Below, piece by piece: positions 47,252 to 56,900 of a DNA stretch of 64,000 bases. Each line of letters starts with the position of its first letter. Within the stretch, counting starts at the first letter, position 1. The notes under the pieces were generated by a model. That model saw nothing but the letters and a program-made list of their open reading frames with translations. It did no database searches and was not told the origin of the DNA. This DNA is from JASGCP01 sp965263285 (GTDB lineage: Bacteria > Bacteroidota > Bacteroidia > Chitinophagales > Chitinophagaceae). The stretch covers positions 682,001-746,000 of the forward strand of contig CBDHHD010000004.1 in the NCBI GenBank assembly GCA_965263285.1, read 5' to 3'. The translations under genes were made by a program, and so were the position numbers.

Positions 47252-47680
47252 TTACTTAGCATTTAAAATAAATTTATTTAATTCAAATTTAATATCATCA
47301 ATACTATTATTGATTTTAAAATAATTTCGCCGTGATGGATGGATTAAAAACAACACATTTTTATCTTTCAATAAATTTAAATGATTTTTTTTAAAATAAT
47401 TTTCTGACATTTTCCCTAAAAATAATATATTTTTATGTTTTTTTACTTTTTCATATAAAATACTTTTGAAATGATTATCTATATCTTTTTTAGATGGTAG
47501 TTTATGTTTTCCATTTATGCTACCGGGAAAAAAACCTATTAAAGATTCAAATTCAAAATTTTCAATCACAAAATTTTTAGATTTATTTATTTTGGCAAAA
47601 ATTTCATACAATAAAGTAGTGTCAAATGGTATAATTTGTTTTTTTTGAGGAGGTGCTTGTCCTATTATTAAAAACAGCAT
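47252..47680 (-). CDS. Uracil-DNA glycosylase superfamily protein (small)
   Basis: 142 residues. Two motifs place it in the UDG superfamily: the N-terminal IIGQAPPQ ... PFDTTLLYEIF (motif 1, which has GQDP or GEAP in other families) and HPSRRN near residue 113 (motif 2, HPS). No iron-sulfur cysteines are seen. The enzyme should flip out and cut a modified base, but the substrate is unknown. It is the second gene of a two-gene unit, 7 bp below the partner gene. Very rich in Lys, Asn, Phe and Ile and more A/T-rich than neighbouring housekeeping genes, which hints at recent acquisition. Confidence 0.65.
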   Translation of the reverse strand: MLFLIIGQAPPQKKQIIPFDTTLLYEIFAKINKSKNFVIENFEFESLIGFFPGSINGKHKLPSKKDIDNHFKSILYEKVKKHKNILFLGKMSENYFKKNHLNLLKDKNVLFLIHPSRRNYFKINNSIDDIKFELNKFILNAK

Positions 47681-47687
47681 ATAGTTT

Positions 47688-48251
47688 TTATTTTGACATT
47701 AAAAAAGTTGTTTTTGCTGCTTCTTTAATTGTCGGAGTATGTGTTATTATTTTTTTTGTTTTTATATAAGATTGTTCCCACATTGTATCACATTTTTTTT
47801 GGGTAAAATGTTTTATAGAAGCATTGGCTAAATGTAATATACCATTAAACCCAACTTTATTATAAATCTCATTTAATTTTGGAATTTTATTGGTATACAT
47901 AAGCATGCTGTGTGGAGATCGTCTTGTTGCTACATGGCTATCAAAACCAAAATATTGAACCCAAGCGACAGAATTATCAATTTTTATTCTCAACCCTTCA
48001 CATTCTTCATTTATTTTTTCTATAAAAAAATTATTTTGTAAAGCCCAACCTTTTACATAATTTACATTTTTATTTTCAAAGAGAATTGAAATTATATAAA
48101 AATCTTTTTCCAGATTTACATACTCTTCTTCAAATATAAACGACCAACCTATCTCATTTTTATATTTTAAAAGAGCAGAAGCAAATATACACCCTATTTG
48201 CCCACTTTGTATCCATTTTATTTGTTCCTCTATTATTAATTGTCTATTCAT
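47688..48251 (-). CDS. Unrecognised partner of the UDG-like protein
   Basis: 187 residues from ATG at 48251 (a TTG start at 48278 would add nine). I do not recognise the family. Visible: N-terminal helix IIEEQIKWIQSGQIGCIFA, an alternating beta region, a conspicuous block SVAWVQYFGFDSHVATRRSP near the middle that looks conserved, and a helical Lys/Thr-rich C-terminus. No signal peptide or membrane segment. It is coupled to the UDG-like gene by a 7-bp gap. The A1-arm box TATTTTTG (48332-48339, minus strand) lies 81 bp upstream and is the best promoter candidate. Confidence 0.6.
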   Translation of the reverse strand: MNRQLIIEEQIKWIQSGQIGCIFASALLKYKNEIGWSFIFEEEYVNLEKDFYIISILFENKNVNYVKGWALQNNFFIEKINEECEGLRIKIDNSVAWVQYFGFDSHVATRRSPHSMLMYTNKIPKLNEIYNKVGFNGILHLANASIKHFTQKKCDTMWEQSYIKTKKIITHTPTIKEAAKTTFLMSK

Positions 48252-48300
48252 ATAAATTTGTACTTTAGCTAAATTCAAGGTTTAAGTGCAACATTTTTAT

Positions 48301-48863
48301 GGTATAACTAAATTTAGTGTGAGGGACTATGCAAAAATACAAAAGAAAATGGATATTTGCAAAAACGATTTTATATGGGGTACATCTTTTTTTAAGGTGC
48401 TGGAAGCATGGATTATTAAATAAATATAAACATGGAAATAATAGGAAATATCTCATGAGGACTGCCCTCAGATAAAGAGCGTTACAAAACGAGGTGAGCG
48501 AAGCGACCAGCGAGAATGTGGGGCGGACATTTTTATATATGAATCGTTATGATGAGCATAAAGTATGTACATAAAAGATACCTATGGATAAGCTCATCAT
48601 AACGATTTATACCTAACCGCCTCCCATTCATTCTCGCTAGCGTAGCGAGCCGTAGTTTTGTAGCTCTTTATCTGCAGGCTTGATTTTTTCTTTGTTTCTT
48701 TCTTTTGTATCAAGACAAAAGAAAGAAAAGGATATAAAAAATAAATGATGAACCTATACCTGAGTAATTACAAAAAACATAAATACCATCCCCCCAGCAC
48801 CTCAAAAAAAGATGTAGCCTTTTAGTAACCTAAATTTTTCCTCACACTAAATTTAGTTATGCC
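48301..48863 (+). repeat. Complete palindromic element, A-arm form (563 bp), forward
   Basis: A1 arm 48301-48378 (one change in the left end: GGTATAAC instead of GGCATAAC), core 48379-48819, A2 arm 48820-48863. The A1 arm carries TATTTTTG outward to the left, toward the UDG pair. The core halves and hinge hairpin are intact. Confidence 0.88.
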
Positions 48864-49030
48864 ATTTTTATAAAGATAAAAATTAAATCAAATTTGTAAA
48901 AATGTCATGTTTCACAACATTATTGATGAAAATTGACTGTTTCTACATGCAATTTTAGGAATTTATTTTTAAATTCTGAAGGGGTTTGTAAAAATATTTC
49001 AGGCTTTAGTTGGTACTACATGTAGCTATA

Positions 49031-49105
49031 TGACAAGTAATTACAAAAAATACAAATAATCTTCCAGCACCTCAAAAAAAGACATAGCCCAAAAAAGATT
49101 TAGCC
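49031..49105 (+). repeat. Isolated R end of the repeat core with following arm scrap
   Basis: GACAAGTAATTACAAAAAAT ... CCAGCACCTCAAAAAAAGACATAGCC matches the R terminus. It is followed by AAAAAAGATTTAGCC, an end of B type. The remainder of 48864-49140 shows no gene. Confidence 0.6.
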
Positions 49106-49143
49106 TAATTAATAAAGAGAATTATAATATAATAAAAAACACT

Positions 49144-49151
49144 TACCTTTG
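49144..49151 (+). promoter_or_regulatory. Predicted -7 box of the tRNA-Leu gene
   Basis: TACCTTTG, TAnnTTTG type, 15 bp before the mature 5' end. Confidence 0.55.
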
Positions 49152-49165
49152 CCATTCTTTTTTGA

Positions 49166-49247
49166 GCGGGTGTGGTGAAATTGGCAGACATTGCAGACTT
49201 AGGATCTGCTGCCGCAAGGCGTGGGGGTTCGAGTCCCTCCACCCGCA
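49166..49247 (+). tRNA. tRNA-Leu (anticodon TAG)
   Basis: 82 nt with a 7-bp acceptor stem (GCGGGTG/CACCCGC), D loop with TGGCAGAC, anticodon stem GCAGA/TCTGC around loop CTTAGGA, a long variable arm (class II, as expected for Leu) and T arm GGGGGTTCGAGTCCCTC. CCA is not encoded. Reads CUA/CUG-type leucine codons. The trigger factor gene follows 28 bp downstream. Confidence 0.97.
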
Positions 49248-49275
49248 CTAATAATTAATTTAATATACCTTTATT

Positions 49276-50694
49276 ATGGCTGTATCATTATTAAGAGAAA
49301 CTATTGCTCCTTTACATGAGAAAATAACTATTAAAATAAAAAAAGAAGACTATATAAATTCTTTTGAGAAAACATTAAAAGAATATGCCAAAGAAGCTCA
49401 ATTACCTGGCTTTAGAAAAGGTTCAGTTCCCACGCATATCATTAGAAAAAAATATGGGCAAGATCTATTCACTAAACAATTATTTGATTTAGTAGAGGAA
49501 GAACTTAATGCATTTATTAAAAAGGAAAAAGTAAACTTAATAGGCACGCCCATTACTAATGAACCTATAGATGTGGATAATATAAACATAAACAACCCAC
49601 AAGATTATGAATTTAACTTCGAAATTGGCATAAGACCTTCTCTTAATATTGATTTAAGTCAATTAAAAGGAACTCGCTATAAAGTAAAAGCCACACCAGA
49701 AACAATTGCAAAAATAGAAGAAGAGCACAAAGAACTTTATGCACCCTACGAAACAGCAGAAGCTATAGAAGATATAAATAATACCGTTCTTGCCTTATTC
49801 TTCCCAGCTATAGAAGAAACCCCAAAAAACGAAAAACCATTATATAGCATTATTGATCATATAAAAACATCTGACTTTCAACCTTCCTTTCAATCGTCAT
49901 GGATAGGCAAAAAAGTAAAGGATATAGTACCGTTTACTTTACTAACTGCCTATAGCGAAAACCATAAAGAAGTAAATCGTATACTTAGAAATCTTAAGAT
50001 ACCTATTGAACAATATGCAGAAGCATTATCACATGAATTTGCAGTTGAAATTTATGATATTAAAACTAAAAAAGTAATTGATTTAGATATAGACAAGATT
50101 AAACTCATCTATCCTAATGATACAATCAATACAATGGAAGATTATAGAGCAAAAATAGCTACAGAATTTGAAAAACAAAAAGATGATTTAGCCAATTCTA
50201 TTTTAATTGACGAACTCTATCATGCCCTATTTGACAATATCACTATTGAGCTCCCACAAGATTTTTTAAAAAAATATTATATTCAAAAATTAAAAGAAGA
50301 AAAAAAGGAAGAGAATATAGATATAGTATTCCCATTATTTATAAAAGACATTACGAAACAACTTGTTGCATTACATCTAAAGAACGAAGGGGATATTAAA
50401 GTTGAAAAAGAAGAAGTAGAATATTATTTCTTATCGCAAATAATAAGCTACCTTCAGAATCCTAATATTGCTAATTACATTACTGCTGAATTAAACACAA
50501 TAATAAAAAAATATGTTCAAGATCAAATGAATAAAAAAAGCTCAGTCGAACAAGCCACAAACGAAATTACATTACATAAAATATTAAACTATATAGAACT
50601 CCAAGCTACTATTCAAGAAGAATGGATTACAATAGAAGAATTAGAAAAAAAAGAAGAAGAACTCAACAAACACAATCATCATCATCATCACTAA
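49276..50694 (+). CDS. tig: Trigger factor chaperone
   Basis: 472 residues. The N-terminal ribosome-binding domain with the GFRK-type signature (LPGFRKGSVP, about 42-51) is clear. The middle PPIase domain is weakly conserved, as in other Bacteroidota. The C-terminal helical arms are long and Lys/Glu-rich. The last residues are NKHNHHHHH, a natural histidine tail. It binds nascent chains at the ribosome exit. It lies directly downstream of tRNA-Leu. Confidence 0.93.
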   Translation: MAVSLLRETIAPLHEKITIKIKKEDYINSFEKTLKEYAKEAQLPGFRKGSVPTHIIRKKYGQDLFTKQLFDLVEEELNAFIKKEKVNLIGTPITNEPIDVDNININNPQDYEFNFEIGIRPSLNIDLSQLKGTRYKVKATPETIAKIEEEHKELYAPYETAEAIEDINNTVLALFFPAIEETPKNEKPLYSIIDHIKTSDFQPSFQSSWIGKKVKDIVPFTLLTAYSENHKEVNRILRNLKIPIEQYAEALSHEFAVEIYDIKTKKVIDLDIDKIKLIYPNDTINTMEDYRAKIATEFEKQKDDLANSILIDELYHALFDNITIELPQDFLKKYYIQKLKEEKKEENIDIVFPLFIKDITKQLVALHLKNEGDIKVEKEEVEYYFLSQIISYLQNPNIANYITAELNTIIKKYVQDQMNKKSSVEQATNEITLHKILNYIELQATIQEEWITIEELEKKEEELNKHNHHHHH

Positions 50695-50699
50695 ACAAA

Positions 50700-50795
50700 A
50701 TAGACTATTACCCATATTGTAACTACTCAATAAAATCAATATATTTAGCCTAATTAAAGTATAACACATGAAAACAATAGAAAGTAATAGTCTAT
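50700..50795. repeat. Perfect 12-bp inverted repeat with 72-nt spacer
   Basis: ATAGACTATTAC (50700-50711) and GTAATAGTCTAT (50784-50795). It starts just after the tig stop codon. It may form a stem downstream of tig; the spacer is A/T-rich and shows no ORF worth calling. Confidence 0.5.
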
Positions 50796-50875
50796 CAATT
50801 CTATTAACAAAAGCTGTGGCAACATGCTATCATTATTCTCAGACATCATACAATTCATAGCTAACCCGTCTATCT

Positions 50876-50913
50876 ATCGTTATTATCTATATAGTGTAGC
50901 AAATAGTAACGAT
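50876..50913. terminator. Imperfect hairpin between converging tig and enoyl-CoA hydratase genes
   Basis: ATCGTTATTAT pairs with the complement of ATAGTAACGAT (one mismatch) across a 16-nt loop. No long T run. Possible bidirectional terminator in the convergent gap. Confidence 0.35.
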
Positions 50914-50928
50914 GCATGAATGCTCCCC

Positions 50929-51714
50929 TTATTTTTTACTATGGGTAGCGTTATATAAAAAGTCCTTACAAAATTGAGATAATACAAGATTAGCACTTAT
51001 TTTCGCATTTTCATACAATAACTTATCCCAGTGATCTGTATCTGCCCAAATGTGCTTTCTAAGTGTTTGAATCGCTTCCTTATCATATTGAGATAACCGA
51101 TAAACAATTTTCTGTATAGCCTCGTCCATCTCATTTGTAGTAGCATATATTTCTTGTATAAGTCCTTTTTCTTTTGCCCATTGACTACTTTTCCATTGAC
51201 TCGCATCAATGCTCAATTGAGAAAAAGCCGCTATCCCTATTTTTCTTTGCACAGCAGGACTAATCGTATAAGGTCCAATACCAATAGATAATTCACTTAG
51301 CTTAACTGCTACCGTTTGAAGTGCAAAAACAAAATCAGAAGCGGCTATAATGCCCACCCCACCCCCTACTGCCTTCCCCTGTACTCGTGTAATAATAAAA
51401 GCTGTAGCAGTACGCATTGCATTAATAAGCGTTGCAAAACCACTAAAAAAAACTACCCCTTCATCAAAACTTTTAATGACACATAATTCATCAAAAGATG
51501 CCCCCCCACAAAAAGCGCTCTCTCCTGCCGATTGCAATATAATTACTTTACAATCCTCTAAGGCACTTATATTGGTGATGGCTGTAGATAATTCTAATAA
51601 TATGTGTAAAGGCATAGAATTTGCAGCTGGATGAAAAAAAACTATTTGATACACATGAGGAGCAACTATCTGTGTGCTTACAAAAGGTTCTCTATTGATT
51701 ACTTTTTCTTCCAT
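50929..51714 (-). CDS. Enoyl-CoA hydratase/isomerase family protein
   Basis: 261 residues, crotonase fold. The oxyanion-hole segments are seen as SAFCGGASFDEL (about 68-79) and VQGKAVGGGVGIIAASDFVFA (about 115-135). The typical catalytic Glu region reads KLSELSIGIGPYTISPAVQRKIG, where a Glu is kept in SELSIG. It may hydrate enoyl-CoA or act as an isomerase; the exact substrate is not evident. It stands alone. Confidence 0.85.
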   Translation of the reverse strand: MEEKVINREPFVSTQIVAPHVYQIVFFHPAANSMPLHILLELSTAITNISALEDCKVIILQSAGESAFCGGASFDELCVIKSFDEGVVFFSGFATLINAMRTATAFIITRVQGKAVGGGVGIIAASDFVFALQTVAVKLSELSIGIGPYTISPAVQRKIGIAAFSQLSIDASQWKSSQWAKEKGLIQEIYATTNEMDEAIQKIVYRLSQYDKEAIQTLRKHIWADTDHWDKLLYENAKISANLVLSQFCKDFLYNATHSKK

Positions 51715-51771
51715 AGAATAATTGTTTTATATAAAATATTATCTTGACACAAACAAAAATAAACATTTTTA

Positions 51772-52383
51772 GGCTAAATCCTTTTTTAATGTACTAAGAG
51801 GCTACATCTTTTTTTGAGGTACTGGTGGAGGGTATTTGTGTTTTTTGTAATTACTCAGGTATAGGTTCATCATTTATTTTTTATATCCTTTTCTTTCTTT
51901 TGTCTTGATACAAAAGAAAGAAACAAAGAAAAAATCAAGCCTGCAGATAAAGAGCTACAAAACTACGGCTCGCTACGCTAGCGAGAATGAATGAGAGGCG
52001 GTTAGGTATGAATCGTTATGATGAGCTTATCCATAGGTATCTTTTATGTACATACTTTATGCTCATCATAACGATTCATATATAAAAATTCCCGCCTCCA
52101 CATTCTCGCTGGTCGCTTCGCTCACCTCGTTTTGTAACGCTCTTTATCTGAGGGCAGTCCTCATCAGACATTTCCTATTATTTCCATGTTTATATAATTT
52201 AATCATCCATGCTTCCAGCACCTCAAAAAAAGTCGTAGCCCATATAAAATTGTTTTTGCAAATATCCATTTTCTTTTGTATTTTTGCATAGTCCCTCACA
52301 CTAAATTTAGTTATGCCTTATTTTCATACTTATAAAGCAACTATAATTATACTTCTCTTAGCACCTGAAAAAAGGATTTAGCC
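51772..52383 (-). repeat. Triple-nested palindromic element: B ends, A1 arm and core (612 bp), reverse
   Basis: Left B end (GGCTAAATCCTTTTTTAATG, 51772-51799) abuts the core (51800-52240). On the right follow the A1 arm (52241-52317, with outward TATTTTTG at 52279-52286) and then a B arm (52318-52383, ending ...TTAGCACCTGAAAAAAGGAT, TTAGCC). The A2 arm is missing. The block thus shows three frames of inverted ends around one core. Confidence 0.82.
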
Positions 52384-52421
52384 CTATAAAATTTAGATTT
52401 TTTAAAGTTTAAAAACAACAG

Positions 52422-52429
52422 TATATTTG
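52422..52429 (+). promoter_or_regulatory. Predicted -7 box for the barrel gene at 52468
   Basis: TATATTTG, TAnnTTTG type, 39 bp before the ATG. Confidence 0.5.
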
Positions 52430-52467
52430 CGTTTTAACCTTTTATTAATTACACACTTGCAAATAGT

Positions 52468-52992
52468 ATGATTTTAAAAACTATTCTCTTTTTATTTTCC
52501 TTTTCTTTATTTGTTATAGTAGCGCAAGCACAAATTAATAACAACAAAACAATTGGAAGCGATTCTTATCACCAAGCTATTGGTATTAAATTCCCTGGAG
52601 GATTATCTATTACCTATAAGAATTTTGTTCGCCCTTTAGGAGCTGTAGAAGCACAGGCTACCTTTTGGAACTATGGATTTCGCGCAACCGCTTTCTATGA
52701 ATTTAATTTCAATATACCTCAAATATCAAACGGCTTCAAATTATTTTTAGGACCTGGCGCCCATATAGGTACATTCAATAGCCTTTTTAGGTCTATATAC
52801 TACTACAATAATGGCAATCGTTATTCTAACACCTATCTAGATTTAGGAGTTGATGGTATATTTGGAGCAGATTATAAATTCAAAAAGATACCATTAAACC
52901 TATCACTAGATTGGGAACCCTCTATTAGTTTCTTTTCTAATCCTTATTTCGGGCCATTTTTCTCCGGTTTTGGAGGGATAGCCGCTCCATAG
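52468..52992 (+). CDS. Small outer-membrane beta-barrel protein, C-terminus apparently broken
   Basis: 174 residues: signal peptide ending AQAQ, then a short barrel. It is a paralogue of the protein at 53277: both share YKNF, GAVEAQ/GAIEAQ, FKLFLGPGAHIGTF and the ADYKFKKIPLNLSLDW block. The paralogue ends GGLSVRYSF, with the terminal Phe needed for barrel assembly; here the frame ends GGIAAP, so the last strand seems lost by mutation. Probably no longer assembled well. Function unknown. Confidence 0.65.
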   Translation: MILKTILFLFSFSLFVIVAQAQINNNKTIGSDSYHQAIGIKFPGGLSITYKNFVRPLGAVEAQATFWNYGFRATAFYEFNFNIPQISNGFKLFLGPGAHIGTFNSLFRSIYYYNNGNRYSNTYLDLGVDGIFGADYKFKKIPLNLSLDWEPSISFFSNPYFGPFFSGFGGIAAP

Positions 52993-53059
52993 AAATTATT
53001 ATCTAAGAAATAAAGAAAAAAACCTATCTTTGAATAATGAAAAGAAAGGAATGCAATAA

Positions 53060-53236
53060 GAATATATAGACGAAACCGCTATAGTAACTAAGACAAATCC
53101 TAACAAAGAATTCGTATATTTTATCCCAGAATTTAAAAAGATATTAGATTCAGATAAAACAAAGAACAAAGAAAAAGCCATATCAATTTTTACATATATT
53201 TATTTCTTAATTGATTTTATCACCACATTTAGATGA
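53060..53236 (+). pseudogene. Short coding fragment of unknown origin
   Basis: An open stretch of 58 codons between a TAA and a TGA, without ATG. The translation (EYIDETAIVTKTNPNKEFVY, ... YFIPEFKKILDSDKTKNKEKAIS ...) has a protein-like composition and is unlike the neighbouring barrels. It may be a piece of a lost gene, possibly phage-derived. Only weak evidence. Confidence 0.3.
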
Positions 53237-53276
53237 AAAACAAAAAGAAATTGACTTATTATTTTTATATAATATC

Positions 53277-53846
53277 ATGAAATCTTACACCCTACCTACT
53301 ATTTTACTATTTTCTTTCTTGTTATTCCATACTTTTACACAAGCTCAAAATAATAATAAAGTAATTATTAGTGAAGAAAATCCTCCTAAAAAAATTAATC
53401 CTTTAATAAGAGACTCTTTTTATTACAATACACCAGGTTGGTACAAACAATCATTAGGACTTAAAATACCCACTTTTTACGGATTAGGCGTAGGCATTAC
53501 CTATAAAAACTTTATTCAAAAAAACGGAGCTATAGAAGCACAAGGAATTTTTTGGCAAACAGCCTTTTTAATAGCAGGTTTTTATGAATTTCATTTCCCT
53601 ATTCCTAGCTATCCTGAATTTAAGCTTTTTCTTGGTCCTGGCGCACATATAGGTACTTTTTATACTAGAAGAGCCAATTACAATGGCAATATTGGTGCAG
53701 ATATTGTTTTAGGGTTAGATTATAAATTCAAAAAAATACCGCTTAACTTATCCTTAGATTGGCAACCCTCCTTTAATATCGCTGCAACATCCGGGGCTAA
53801 TGTTTTTACTCCTTTCGGAGGACTATCAGTAAGATATAGTTTCTAA
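53277..53846 (+). CDS. Small outer-membrane beta-barrel protein, paralogue of 52468
   Basis: 189 residues from ATG at 53277 (an upstream in-frame TTG is less likely, since the signal peptide MKSYTLPTILLFSFLLF starts here). The mature protein has alternating strands with FKLFLGPGAHIGTF and KFKKIPLNLSLDW, and ends FTPFGGLSVRYSF with the terminal aromatic required for outer-membrane insertion. Function unknown. It and 52468 arose by tandem duplication. Confidence 0.75.
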   Translation: MKSYTLPTILLFSFLLFHTFTQAQNNNKVIISEENPPKKINPLIRDSFYYNTPGWYKQSLGLKIPTFYGLGVGITYKNFIQKNGAIEAQGIFWQTAFLIAGFYEFHFPIPSYPEFKLFLGPGAHIGTFYTRRANYNGNIGADIVLGLDYKFKKIPLNLSLDWQPSFNIAATSGANVFTPFGGLSVRYSF

Positions 53847-53997
53847 AAACCGATTGTATATATGACATGTATCAACTTACAAATCAATTAATAGCTTCCG
53901 ACAAACTAACGCTACCTAAATTTGGTTAAAAAAAATCTTTTATCTTTATAATTTTATCGTAATTTTATACAAATTACATTAAATTACTAATACCATT

Positions 53998-56900
53998 ATG
54001 AAATTATATTTTTTTTATTGCTTTGCTTTCATTTTTATTTTTTTAAATTTTTCATGCAAACAAAAAAATGGGCTGCGGTCGTTAAATCATTTAAAAATAG
54101 TTGCTATATCTCCTCATGTCAGCAATAACAGAAATGGCATATTAAGAGAAGAAGAAATTGAAGAAGATGAAGAAGGAAGCATACATAACGAAACAGACGA
54201 TATTATGAAAGCTATGCAATGGTGGAACAACCGCATGATAGATCCTTTCACACAAACCGTACCCGTTGACAGACTAACATTAGGAGAAAAAATAGAAATA
54301 GAAAGAATGAGCATTTTGCAAAATCAACTATCTAATGGACGCATGGGAGCAAGCAATGATGATATTTTAAATTTACAATGGACAGAACGAGGACCTAATG
54401 AGATAGGCGGAAGAACAAGAGCCATATTTATTGACAAAAGGGATCCCAAGTCGAATGTAGTATTCGCCGCCGGTGTAACAGGAGGTATCTGGAAAACAAA
54501 CAACTTTCAAAGCACCAATACAACTTGGCAATTAGTGGCCGATCAACTATACAATATAGGAGTTACTGCCTTAGCACAAGATCCAAGCAACCCTAATATT
54601 ATCTATGCAGGCACAGGCGAAGCATGGTTTAATATAGATGCAGCACAAGGAAATGGCATTTACAAATCAACTGATGGAGGCGTTACTTGGAATCAAATTC
54701 CATCAACAGCTATTGTGCGAAATACCAACTTAACATTTAGATATACACAAGATATATTAGTAGATGAAAATGGCATTGTATATGCTGCTACAATGGCAAC
54801 AGGCCCTGACGGATTAGCTTGCGGGCAGGGTGGTATTATGAGAAGTACCGATGGAGGAAACAGCTGGACAAATGTATTAATATCAAATCAAAATCCCAAT
54901 GTACCCTCCCCATGTACCAATACTTACAACTACGATGGTATTCAATTAGTAGAAGCAGTCAATGGCGATATATATGCTATTACAGGAGGCATTATAGGAG
55001 GTATTATTAACTCCCCCACTTATATAAACGACAAGTCAAGAATGTATGTATCGCGTAGAGCTACTAATGGCAACAACACAGGATCTCTTGGCACTTGGAC
55101 AGAAATTACACCTAACCAAAATGTTGCATCTTATGGAAGAGAAAAAATGGCTATTGCAAAAGACTCAAGAACCATCTATGTACTTGCAGCAGGTTTTGGT
55201 AATACGAGTTTAGCAACTAAAATGGCTGCCATCTTTAAAAGCACAGATGCCGGCAACACTTGGTCTCAATTACCTCTTCCTAATTGGTGCGATCAAGACC
55301 CTAAAAACTTGTCAAACGATTTTACCAGAAACCAAGCCTGGTACGACCAAGCTATTGACATAGATCCTAACAATCCAAATAATTGCGTTATAGGCGGGAT
55401 CGACTTATTTCGTACAGTAAATGGAGGTAATTCATGGAGTCAAATAACAAGTTGGTCAGGCAATTGCAGTTCTTCTCTATCTACCATACATGCCGATCAC
55501 CATACCGTAAAATTCTTCCCAAACTCCAGCACTTCCATTCTTAACACAAATGATGGAGGAATTGCTTATTCATGTGATGGAGGTAAGACTTGGGTAGCCA
55601 AAAACAACAACTACAATGTAACACAATTTTATGGCTTAGCCATGCGTCCTGAAGCAGGATCAAACTATTTTATTTGTGGAGCACAAGATAATAACACAAC
55701 GCAATATACACAAGCGGGTATTAACCCAGGCATTCCCATTATTGGAGGGGATGGTTGCTTAAGTTATATATCACCTACCAAACCAGACAAAATACAAATA
55801 GGCACTACACCCTCAAACAGCTTTTATTTTAGTATAGATGGGGGGCAAAATTTTAATTATCCCATAGCATTTAGCTTAGGGGGGCAAAGTACAGGTTCTT
55901 TTGTTACCCCTTATGACTATGATGCACTAACAGATACGATGTTTACATACGGAGTAACAGCAGGACTAAGCCCTACTGTCAATGGTGTGCTTATGTTTCG
56001 TTTTAACAACCCCTTAGATATTGTAGGTATTAGCAATGGCTCAATTCAATTAAGCGCTGATGAAATATGGCTCAGTTCTATTCCTTCAAATAGCATTAAT
56101 AACAATACAGCTATTACAGATATACAAATATCACCCAATGTATTACCCACCCGTATTCTATACTGTGGTACAAATAATGGTTTGCTTATAAGAGTAGATA
56201 GGGTTACCACTCCCAATCCCAATTCTAATAACATACAAATTCTTCCTAATAAAATTATCTTTCAAGATCCACAATCGCGTAAAGTTAGCATTAGTTCTGT
56301 AGCTATCGACACCACAGGAGGCAATGATGATCATTTAATGGTATCTATATCCAACTATGGAGTAAGTAAATTATATGAAACAAAAAATGCTACCGCTAGT
56401 TCACCCACTTGGGTAGATGTAACAGGCAATCTCCCCGACATGCCCGTATGGTATGCCATATTTAATCCCAATGATCCTACACAGGCTATTATAGGAACAG
56501 AATTAGGCGTATGGACAACTACACAATTAAATGGCAATAACACAATATGGACTCCCACAAGTACCCCCTTCCCTCGTACAAGGGTAGTAAAATTAACCTA
56601 TCGCCCTTCTGATGGCACTTTAGCGGCATCTACACATGGTAGAGGATTTTGGACTACACAAATAGGCACCTCTGCACCCCCCACCTTTATACTATTTAAT
56701 GGGGAGAATGAAAAAAGCAACAATCAAATTAATTGGGCATTATCTCAAGAATTAACCACCTCTTCTTATACCTTAGAAAGAGCATTAGATATACCCCAAA
56801 ACTTTGCACCTATTACACAAATACCTGTTGCCGAAAGAAGTCCATATAGTCGCAATTACACTTATAGCGATCCTACTACAAATATATCCCACTCTCATTT

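Noticed and set aside
48252..48278. Extension of the UDG partner protein to a TTG start
   Set aside because: The ATG at 48251 gives a protein start with a good helix; the extension reads into the region next to the repeat arm.
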